Below are positions 14,401 through 25,800 of a stretch of DNA of 64,000 bases, piece by piece. The notes under the pieces were generated by a model. The model was not told where the DNA came from and did not search any database. It saw only the letters and a list, made by a program, of their open reading frames with translations. The position numbers and the translations under genes are program-made. Every line of letters begins with the position of its first letter. The stretch's first letter is position 1. Origin of the DNA: Synchiropus splendidus (lineage: Eukaryota > Chordata > Actinopteri > Syngnathiformes > Callionymidae); the NCBI RefSeq assembly GCF_027744825.2, contig NC_071340.1:9997501-10061500 (forward strand). The letters run 5' to 3'.

Positions 14401-17400
14401 TGTCTGTCAATCTAGTTTCATTCCAAGAAGTCTTTGTTTCATTATCTTCCCCTAGTTGAATATTTTTCGGACTTTCAACGAGATTTGTATCTGAAATAAA
14501 AATCTAAAAAAGAACTTTTAGGATCTTTTGGCCTTGGCAAACACAAATTAGATGCCTAAAATGTGTCATCATTGCAAGCAACACGAACCCCCCCATGGTG
14601 CAGTTGAAGCAGTGCCGATTATATTCTTTCTATTGAGCTCATAATGACGGTAACCTTTATACTAGTGTGTTTATGTGCCATGATTTATGACACTGACATT
14701 TCTGATCAGTGCAGCCCGAGTTGTTTCCTACAGCTGACAATGCTTGAGGAGACATATAGACTGAATCAGCGTAGCTTTTAACACATGTGAAGCTATGACT
14801 TCATTATGCACAGTTGTTTTTCGTTGTCTCAATGAAGATGAATGCTTGCCCTAGCCTGTTTCTACTTTTCTGCTTATGCTGCAACAACTGTCTTTCTTAT
14901 TTACTTGTCTATCCGTGTCCTACTGCTATTTTAAGTGGCACAGACATGTGTGTCGTGTCATTTAATCCCTGTAGTTTTGTTTCAGAACTTCTGTGAGTGC
15001 CTGCTGTTCCATCTAACAAGCTGATTGAGCTGGGTTTATTTGCATACTTGGAAGGAAACTGTATTATTCAACAGGCCTTGGAGGATTAGTCAAATGTGAA
15101 ATGGATGTTAAAGATCAACAATTAACGTCAGCTTACAATCAATTTTGATATCTAGCTTCTGATCCAACTGGATGACATTGGCCCTGACGTTAAAGAGCAG
15201 ATGGCAGATTCATGGATGGGCACTGGTCGAGAACTTCTCTATGCTCCTCATCAATGATGTGAAAAGCCAGTTTGGAGCTTTTACTTGTTATATGTTTAGT
15301 CAATATGTTATCTTACACATAGTCTAGTGCAGGGTTTCTTAACCTTTTTGACCTTGGGGCCCACCTTTCCCAGAAAAATGGAGCTGGGGCCCATTCAATA
15401 GAAGTGATTTTGGTGATCAACAACCGTATTTAATCAACTTACACAAAAACAAACCAAAACCTTGTGAAATAACACGATACCATGTGATCATCGCAAAGGT
15501 ATTTGTCATCACCAGGTGCATGTCATATTGAACAAATTTACTAAAGAAAAAAGAGAGCAGAAATACACTTGATGCAAACTGTTTCAAAAACTGAATTAAA
15601 TTCTGAATAAACTAAATATCATAAAACCATTTTTAAATATAAATTAAAAATGACTATAAGTAAATATAAGTAAAGTGTAAATGAAAGTATGACCATAATA
15701 TGTTCTAAATGTTCTCATTTCAAAACTACTTTGACAGGTGCTTTCATAAACAGTATTTACTGTTGGGGGGTGACGACTTCACTTTTTTTTAATCATTGTT
15801 TCTTTTCAAGAACTTCTCCATAGTTGTTAACTGTCACAGATTTGCAGCTGTCAAGTCAATTCAGTGGCACACTACTGCCACCATATGTGGCTAATGTCTG
15901 AAAACTGAACATCTCGCGGCCCTCATGGTCCAATTGTGTAAAACAAGGGTGTCCAAACTGGTCCTCAAGGGCCGCAGTGGGTGCAGGTTTTTGAACCAAC
16001 CCAGGTAATGATCTTGAGACTGTTGACTCTCAGTCTGGTGCTGGTTGTTGCGGCCGACACCTGATTGGTTTAACTTTGTGTGCTTGATGAGTAGGAACGA
16101 AAACCTGCGCCCACTGTGGCCCTTTCTGGAACAGTTTGAACACGCCTGGTGTAAAACAAAGAAACAAAGAAACAAAAAAAAAACTTTTAGCGTCCCAACA
16201 AAGGGCTCCTGCCCTATGGTTAAGAATCACTGGTCTAGTATACAGTATATTAGTGTTGGATATGCAACGCAACTATCAACTCAATTAAATTGGTTCTCAA
16301 GCTTTTCTAACTGTCTCCCTTTTCATTAGTTGAAAATATGGATCATGGTTCTCACGTGATTCCCAAAACAATCTTTATTACATAGTCTAGTCTAGCATAG
16401 TCTACCAGTTCCTGCACTCTGGGGACAATTTCCCAAACCTGAATGCCTCAAATGCTAAGTTGTGGTCACGGTAAGCTTCAGTTCGGTTCAACATGGGACA
16501 CTCAGTACTATCAACATTTAGAATACCTGTATATTCCTCAAAAGTATAGCATCAAAGTGATTATTTTAATAGGCCATCCAAAATAAATTTGTAAAAACAA
16601 ACAAAAGATCAATAAGAATAATGCTGCAACCTTCAGCCAACACTTTTTTTTTGTAAATCTGAAAATTTATTCTGATTTTAGCATGTTTCAGGTTGTGATG
16701 TCAGTCTTCCGTCCAAGTGAACAAATACTCTGGGGAGTGGTGGTTCTAAACTAACAAGATTCCTACGGTGTGAGAGCAGTTGAAACGGGGGCCTCTTTTT
16801 TTTCCCACTTTAATCTGGAAATGACCTGCGTGATCCAGTTCCTGAACCAGACACATGTTACGGCCGGTTGCGAGCCTTCAAATGTCAACAGCTACATCAT
16901 CAGATCATGCCTCGATGAACGCTTCACAAAAATCACTCACTGGATTGCGAGCTAAATGCATCGGAGTCTGACTCAGGGGACACCACACGTGGGTTCTTCC
17001 AGCTCCAACTGTTGATTTGTTCTGGCTACCATGCTGCCTGTGGTCAAAGTTTGGTACTACCACACTTTAACACCAGCTGGGCTAAAGACTACGTTCCGAG
17101 TATGTGTCCTGTTAGACTCCTGGTTGTCATGGTTTGGTTTGCTGAATCTCTCCCTCTGTGGACCAAAGCTGTGTCAATAAAGTTTGGCTCTTTACTGATC
17201 CGTGTGCTTCTTATCGTGTACGTAGAATCACATTTTGTCTGACGGTAACCCTAATTTGGCAAACTAATCTGATAACCCAGTCTACATTGTGCTGTGCCAC
17301 CACCTGTTATAAGGGAAAAACAGATTGTCTGAGGATGGTAACAGCTTTCAACAACACGCCAGATATTTTGTCTGAAGTAAAGAAATTCTCTAGTGCTCTC

Positions 17401-19737
17401 GTTTGTCTGTGCTCCAATGAAATGGTTTCAGTTCATCTTTTGTCTCGTTTTGTTTTGCGCGTTTGTGCGGCCGGGATGAATACAGATGTGATAAGCAGTG
17501 CTGTTGGCCGATGATGGCAAAGGCGACTCATTTGATAGGCTTTCACAAATGAACTGTGAAACAAAGTGAACCACACTTCTCTGCTTATGTGTTCACCCGT
17601 CGGAATATGGAATTAGCTTGCAGATGGAGGACGTTGTTCGCCTGTACTGAATTTCGTCACCCTTCTCTCTGCAATTGTGACAAATGGAGACATCATGCTT
17701 GTACTCAAATGTGCACAAAAATTCATTCATGAACTACTGACGCACGCACACACACACACACACACACACATTTGTATTGCTATCCCTCTATATCCCTACC
17801 AAATTTAAACCCAATTATAATCACCTTGTCACCTTAAAGTCTTCATCCTCAAATTGAGGTTTTGACGGGTGGGGACCAGGTAAAGGTCCCCACGAAGAAG
17901 AATAGCAGATTTCCTGTGCACATCTACTTGAGTGTGTGTGGATTTGAAAACATTGAATCAGACTAGGACCATACTTGAAGAACAGTATAAAAGCAATGTG
18001 AGGCCTTTCACACCGGCATGCTACTGGTTCAGAAACCAGCGCTGGAGTAGCATGTTGGTTTATTTGTGTTTGTGTGTGTTCTCATCACGTGACCTCCTTG
18101 GTGATGGACAAATGGGAGCTACTGCCGCCTGCTGTCCTTTTGAGCTCAGTGCTATCAATGATATTTCAAATCCTTAAAAATCATCAAATTATAGGGCGAA
18201 AAATAACTATTTGTCAATAATACTGAGTGCTCAGATCTTTCACGAGTCTAACTGAAGTGTTAGGGCACCATAAAATGTATCTCAAGTAAACTCTGTAATT
18301 ACTGTAATTGACTGTAATTATAACGTCTCGGCCTCTGATGATGTCACAGGTCGCAAGCTCAAACTGACATCTATGAAGCCATCCCAGTTACACATCCGTA
18401 ACTTCATTTTGAACTCAGTGGTGTGTCTAGAAAGAAAAAAATCAGTCTTGAAGCCCGAAAAATTCATGGATTCAACTCCAAAAAGGTGGTTTCAGTAATT
18501 CTGGAGATACGAATCATTTCAATCAGGGACAGCAGGTGACAGTAGCTTCCATTTATCCACTCTCATCTCATCAGTTGACCTCACTGCTGCCGATCACCAA
18601 TACGGATCAGCCAGAGTGCTGATCACTGATACCGATCACATGGATTGACAATGAATTTGTAATCTTCTGGATACATGTGGGAAAATGAACCATATAATCA
18701 TTTTAATTCAGATATGTTTTTATATGCCTCTTCAAGGAGACAAAAAGTAGAAAAACCTCGTTGAATACAGCAACTATTCTGTAAAAAGGACAGGATTAAT
18801 TTGACGTGAGACGTGAATGGCTTGAGACTTTCCTATGTCCGTGAAATATTCACATACTGGCCGCTGGTAGCCTGACTCCCAAACGTCGACGGATTTGGTC
18901 GTTTCCGACTGACCTGGTCATCTAGCTCAGCAAAATTAATAATTATTTCATGGGCAATTTGCGTAGCGTTCCAAAAGTCACGCTTGGACCGATGGGTGTG
19001 GTTAAGCGTCAGCCGCACTAACAGCGCGCTTCCCTGCCCAACATTTTCCTCTGCATGTGTTGCAGGATACAAACTTTACATGACAGATCCAAAGAAGCTC
19101 CACACAGACATACTGCTGCGGAGTGAGCAGCAGGGATGGTGGAGTGGACGCATCACAACCAGCGGCTGCTTCATCAGTGCGCCGGTTGTCACACTTGATC
19201 GGTTGTTGGCAATGGCATGTAGTGATCGGCATTCACCGATCACGCTGAAGTCGGCGATCATGATCGGTGACCGATCAATCGGAGCATCCTTAGTGTAATT
19301 ACCAGCCCCCCAACAGACCAACATGACCAAAAATACATACATCAATAACCAAAAAGATTTTAATGAAAAGGTGACCCAGTGTTTAGATTCAATGACCAGT
19401 AAAAATATTGATGCAGTGTGAAAAGTGAGTGGATCACACAGATTCATTGGAGAGTTAATGCTGCCTAGAGGTCAGTCTGTAAACTATCCTCATCTTCTTC
19501 AGAGTTTTCATTTATGTTCAACCGGTGCCTATTCTTTTTTGAATGCTAAAAAAGACCCCTGATTTGGAGAAGATAAAATCCATGTTCCTTGTTCTTCTCA
19601 AATTGTCTCGCTAGTTGTTTTAATGGATGATTAAGCATCTCAATATGTTCCCTCAACAGACGAGTGATTTTCCTGAGCTATTAGTCTGTAGGCCCCATCA
19701 TCCAAACACTGTGAGCGGCTATGTTCACCCCACCTGT

Positions 19738-19816
<79 letters not shown>

Positions 19817-22800
19817 GTGCGTGCGTGCGAGAGAGAGATCTCATGACATCAGTATATATGACATCACTATCTTACATTACTGTGCGATAGAGTATTGCAT
19901 GCTTTTCTACCTGGTCGACCTTAAATGTGTCTTTGAAATTAAGCATCCAGCCAGAATAATTGCATCTACGTGTGATTGACTATAATGTTTCATGTGTGTG
20001 CGTGTGTTGGCAGCTGGCATCAGGCATTTACAGCTTTGCGTGTTCCCTGTGGAGCCACCACACGGAATGCTTCCTCCAGCAGATCTGCGTTAGAGATGAG
20101 TCTGCAGCCCTCAGCTCACTGGAGAGGACACTGCTCTCCCTGAAAGGTAACTAAATTAGCAGGTCTTGGCATTGCACATTTAACTCTCACACCATAGCTT
20201 TCTCAAGCAGTGCCAAAATTGATGCCACAGATGAATTGCTAATTGCATTCACTTGTACAACTTCTGAGGTTATGAACCTCATGTGCATATAACCTTTTTT
20301 TTTTTTGTTTGCAGTGCTTCGCAAGTTGACGGTCCATGGTTTCCTAGAGCCGCAGCAGAATATGGAGGTGATGGTAAGTCTGTGGAAAACAGCTTGTGAT
20401 GGTCATGACTAAAAGAACTCGGGCTGAAGGAGTTGGGGAAAATGGGGGGGGCAATGTACAAGGACAATCGCCATTAACTTAAATCGGAGAAAGGAACAAA
20501 GCAATGCAGCACATGAGAAAAAGTATAAACCCACCCTGTGGTCGCAGTGTTGAGGGGCACCTCAAACCCCAAAACTTCAACTCACGGGGCTTTGGTTTCT
20601 TTCCCCCGTCTAGACTGGTTTTTGCCTTTACATATAGCACAAAGGATCCCTCCAACAGGGAGCATACATTGAATCACACTTTACACTGTAGCGTTAATTT
20701 TGTTGCCCATTTTTCAATTTAGTCTTTTGCCTAAATTTTTTGTCATTTTCACATTTAGTCATTCACATATTTTTTTTTTGGGTTTTAATTGACTAAAAGT
20801 CACAACAGTTCATCAACAAGTCATCAACAATTTAGTCTATTTTTTATCAAGTTTTTGTCAAAAAAGTTTTAGTCAAAAAAGTTTAGTAATTCTTTTCCTA
20901 CCAGAAATACTTGTGTTAACTTGTGTTCCATCGCTAAAATATTAAACTACTAAAAATCAGCAATAATAAGCATTGTGAGTAAACTGAATAAATTAATCGT
21001 CAATGCAACTTTGCTGTTAGTGTTTCCATTGTTGTCTCAATATGAATTTATAAATGATAGACTTGATCAAGTAATACATTAGAAACAATCATAAAATGAA
21101 ATGAAAAATTGTGTTGAATGATAGAAACACTCGAGATAGACTTGAGCATCAACCGGTTTTTTAAAAAATACAACCTTAAAATGCAGGATTTCCGCCAGGA
21201 TTTTTTGAAACCTCCTCAAATGAATAAATAAAACCAAAATGGGAAGCGTCCAGTTAAGCAGTGAAGCCAAGTTTTGACATTTACACAGACTGAACTTGTT
21301 TTGACATTTCCCCTTGGTTTTAATATGTTTCATTGCGTGAGATTTCATCTTTAATAGAGGATCATTCTGATTTAAGGTGTGGCGTTGCACCCTGAAATGG
21401 CAGACCTACTAGAGCCCGAGATGCTCAGACTGCTGACTTGACCGACCGCACTTGATCACACTGAACTAGGTTGTCAAGCATGGGAAAACAAATTTCCTAC
21501 TGAGAATGTTGCATGTTGACGGTCATATATATATTAACCCTTTGGGCACCAAAGTTGCGACAGGTATTATTGCAACAATTAAATAAGGCAAGCTGCAAAT
21601 TTGATGTAGTTAGTTAGTACTTTACACAAGGAGATGGCGTACACATGCAACTTCAATCTGAAAACAGAAACCAAGAGTGAGGTACAGAAACAGTGCTATT
21701 TCAGTGGGTAGTAACAGTGAGCCTGTATACTGGAGGCACAGTCAAAACACTGATGGAGGGACTTCGTGAAAAAAAATGTGGAAATAGCGGTTGAAGAAGA
21801 CAAGGTCCCGTTGTAAACGACAACATTGATGCTCACCTACCATCATTGTTGCTTGAGAAATGAGGACGTGTATCACTATTAGTGAGATAAACGTCAGTCA
21901 AAGTTATGCAGTTCAACAAGTTCGCGCCTGGTGATGTCATATATACCAATTAAATGAGTGAAGTTGCTTCCATCCTGAACTTTTGGGACACACTGAAGAT
22001 CTTGTCTTCTTTTAACTGTTTTCAAGCTAATACCTTTTGAAATAGTAATATTAAAGTGGATTGTTTCATTGAAAAATGGGCATTCAAAGCCTGAAGGGTT
22101 AAATCCAAGACTGATGCAATGCAAATACAACTTCATCTGATCAGCAAAATTCAATACGCTCACTCTCGTAGCATCACAAAACAAATTCAAGTGGTACATA
22201 TTTGAAATGTAGGTTGGTCAGTGTTACTTCAACTGATAGGTTAGGCAGCTGCTGTTCAGGAATACAAATGATGCTATAAAATAGAAAACAACAAGCCTGT
22301 AGTGAGTAAACTGCCACAACAAAACAACTCAACATTTGCACCGTTATGGAATACGTTGAAAGAGCCCATTGAATCATGCTGAAATTATAACTTTTTTGTG
22401 ACATGTCATTTTCTTCCAGCACAAGGTCATAGACGGTCATTAATCGCTCTTGCCTGCAGCGCTTTGCTCTGGCTGTCTGACTTTGTCCCTCCTGTCTATT
22501 TTAATGTATTTATTTGTTCTCGCTCACTCACCCTCACCTGGTTCCGTCAACTTTGTGATTCCAAGGACGTTTCATGACGTACAGACAATTATATGTTCTG
22601 TTATGGTACTAATGACGCCACTTTTAGCTGGGACCCCAAAAGGTTGTGTAATGGTTGAAAAACGAACATTAAAAAGTCATTTGCCTTGAGCTGGTTATTC
22701 CAGTTCAGCAAGCAGGCATAATGGTTTTAGTGTTAATATTTCATGGTGAGATGTATGTATGGTGAGAGTTCCGACACTTAGAAGTTGCTTTTTTTTTTGC

Positions 22801-25800
22801 TCATCAGTAGCAGATAGCGGTTTCTGTTTTGGACTCACCTTTCTACTTAACAGCAGGACCAGACTTCAGACTCAGTTTGGATTTGAAAAGTAGCTTTAAA
22901 AGACAACATGGAACACATTATCTTTTATCTTGCTACCTTGCTGCCGAGTTGATATTATTTTGTATGTATTAGGGATGCAACAAATATAACATTTGTGGCT
23001 GAAACTGAAGAAAATTATAATGCTTGGACAAATACCGAATAATACAGACTATCCGATATCCATGTGATTTATTTTTTTTATATTGACAGAACATATTGAC
23101 ACACGTCTGTCAAAGAATGTTAATGTTTAGATGAAAGAATAAACTGTAATCCTCCACCACCGATAACTTGAACACTGTATGGAGACTTTGGCTCACACAT
23201 TGCTCTGAAGCGTCGCCTTGTTGGAACCGTCCGTGCTAAAGCATGGTCAGACGGCATGGTCAACAAAGAAATGATCAGAGAAAAGAAATGATCAAATAAA
23301 GAGGAAACCATCGCAAGGTTGTGTTGAACCGCTCCTGTTCGGCTTGTTGTGGAGCCTGTGCTGTAACCGCTGAAAGTGGAGGATTGTATTGCCAGATTTT
23401 TCATGGCGCTTCTAGAATGGGGTGACTCTTCGCCGCCAAAGCTGAATGTTGCCTTTTTCTCACTGTCCAGCCCAATATATCTGGGCACCAAATGTTCGTT
23501 GCATCCCTATTATAAATAAAAATATTATTTTATTTTTTTTATAAATACACAAATCAGTTGTGTTGTGTACTATATTAAGGTGCAATAAAACATTCTTTCA
23601 GTAAAATCGTGGGTCTGAATTGTCATTAGGAAACTCTATTACAGTGCAACAGAGGAAAACAGAGCTGTTCCTGGATTAAATAACCTGTGTCAAGCTGTCT
23701 AGTGATAAATTACATGGTCTAGAGCATGGCAGGAACTTTTCCCAAGGAGTCACATTCTGTAGCACTATCTGTACTTTTGATATTTCAAATGAACACGTAT
23801 AGAAATCTGTAGGTTTTGAAGATAAGCTTTGTTTTTCTGGAGCCATGATGAAGACTCTTTTGACTCTTTTTTTAATGTGAACGTACAGTTTAAAAAAATG
23901 AGATGAGGCCAGGGTCAAGATAAGACCAGACAACCATTAATTGTCGGAAGATTTAAAATTCAACATCATTGAGTTGTTTGAATTTATTGATCATTTGTTG
24001 TATCCACCGCCTTCTTGCCATCCTCTGCTTTCTTCAACTGGGTGCTGTTTATTTCTGCTAGCTGTGGTTTAAAAAAATAGTCAAACGCTTGATTGAACTC
24101 GGTTGTGTAATTGAGTAAAACCATTGTGATGCACCTCACTGCTCTCAACTCCCTTCTTCTCCCCGCTTGAAGGTGTTCATTGACAGACACTCGTCTTTCT
24201 TTCATAACAGCGTCTTGCACTGGAAACACATTTTGATTCCCATTATGCAATTTAACATTATTCTTCAGCTGAGGCATTTATCTTCTCTTGAATCTTTTTC
24301 CTTTTGTCATGAAAATCATTTCTGCTTGTTTATCTTCACATGATGTGCCTTGTCACTCACCCTGTCCCATTTCTTTTGTGCTCTGTGTGACCTTTATATC
24401 TAAACTCTTATCTTGCAGACATGGTTGCTGGCCAAGCTCAGGTGTGATTAATGGTATCGCTGTTGACCTCATGACTGAACACTAATGCAGATCTGCACAG
24501 ATTGTGTCTCCATCTATCATTTAATTTGTCATGCCAAGTCTTTGTGTGCCAGGCTTCTCTTTCTTATGGTGTAGTAGGCACTTTGTTGTTGCTGAGATCA
24601 AAGGTTGTGTACACTCATTTTAAACCACAGCCCCTGATGGTGACGATTATGAATAATAGAGGACTTTTCTTCTTCTTTTCAGGGGTTTCTTAATGCAGTT
24701 TTCGAAAGACTAAAGCAGTTTCTGGAGTGCTGTAAGTATGAATAAAATATTTTGTTTTGCTTTCCTTCAGTTAAGATTGGCTTTTTTTTTGCCAAATTGG
24801 AAGCAAATTATGTCTAGTATTCGCTCACTCATATAATGAAAATCAGGTAGTCACTTCCATGGCCCCAGGTGTATAAAATCAAGCCCCTGGGCATGCAGGC
24901 TGGTTTTACTACTATTTGTGAAAGAATGGGCTCAGTGAATTCCGGTGTGGAACTGTGATAGGATGCCACCTGTGCAACCAATCCAGTCGTGAAATTTCCT
25001 GGCTCCTTAATATTCAACAGTCTGCTGGAAGCGTGGGAGTGTTTGGGAAGGACAGCAACTCAACAGCGAAGTGGTAGGCCACATAAACTGACAGATCGGG
25101 GTCAGTGGATGCTGAGGTGCACAGTTGTCCCCAACTTTCCCCAGAGTCAATGGCTACGGAGCTTCAAACTTCATGTGGCTTTCAGATTAGTTCGAGAACA
25201 GTGTGGCCGAGCACTGCATCCAAGCTACACACTCCACCACAGGACTCTAGAGCAGTGGAGACGTGTTGCGGAGTTCTCCAGCAATCTGGTGGACAAGTGT
25301 GGGCTTGGCAGTTGCCAGGAAAACAGTACTTGTCTGACTGCATTACGCCAAGTACAATCTTCACTGGAGGGGCGTTATGGTGTGGGGCTGTTTGCAACAT
25401 GACTGGCTCTCTGTTGGTTCTTAACTTGTGGATCATGACCCAAAGTGAGTTGCAAAGATGCTTTGGATTTAGATATAAGCTTTGCAAACATGTCAGTCCC
25501 AGGAGTGTGTTTATGTATCTTGTTTCAACTTTCAAGCCTGGCCCAAGCTTAATGCAATATTGAAAGTCAATTTGTCAATTACAGACTGTGACTGAGCTCA
25601 ATATCTTCGGCCAAATCTACCTGCATTCCAGTCTGCTTCTTCTTTACAAAGCGGTAGAGCTCATAAGCTCACAGTTGGGATCAAGTACAGATGCAGACTT
25701 TGATAAGATCAGCCATATTCCCCCCCGTGTTTAGGACACGCTCTCCTTTCACAAATGTCTGGCCGGACGTTTGTCCTCCAACTGAGCCCACCTGACTCGT

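Larger units (their letters stand above)
13518..20013 (+). other. Intron 4, rich in transposons
   Basis: A 6.5-kb phase-0 intron. It contains a hAT element with a nested MITE (15330-16232), a CA microsatellite with an adjoining degraded dispersed repeat (17741-17900), a reverse-oriented hAT relic (18590-19292) and a compound GT/GCGT microsatellite (19741-19838). The 13.5-15.3 kb and 16.3-17.7 kb stretches show nothing recognised. Confidence 0.85.
20374..24682 (+). other. Intron 6
   Basis: A 4.3-kb phase-0 intron. It holds a dispersed TTTAGTC-rich repeat (about 20690-20890), a TTAA-flanked piggyBac-like element (21538-22098) and a hAT-like element (22970-23509). The 22.1-22.9 kb and 23.5-24.7 kb stretches show nothing recognised. 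Confidence 0.85.

Noticed and set aside
17158..17514. 118-codon plus-strand frame in intron 4
   Set aside because: No domain, start context or splice support; composition is like random intron translation.
23120..23491. 123-codon minus-strand frame inside the hAT-like element
   Set aside because: No transposase motif (BED finger, DxQPFS or dimerisation region) is visible; taken as non-coding element sequence.
25105..25563. 152-codon plus-strand frame and overlapping 137- and 117-codon frames
   Set aside because: These are fragments in several frames of the deleted Tc1 transposase, not a gene.
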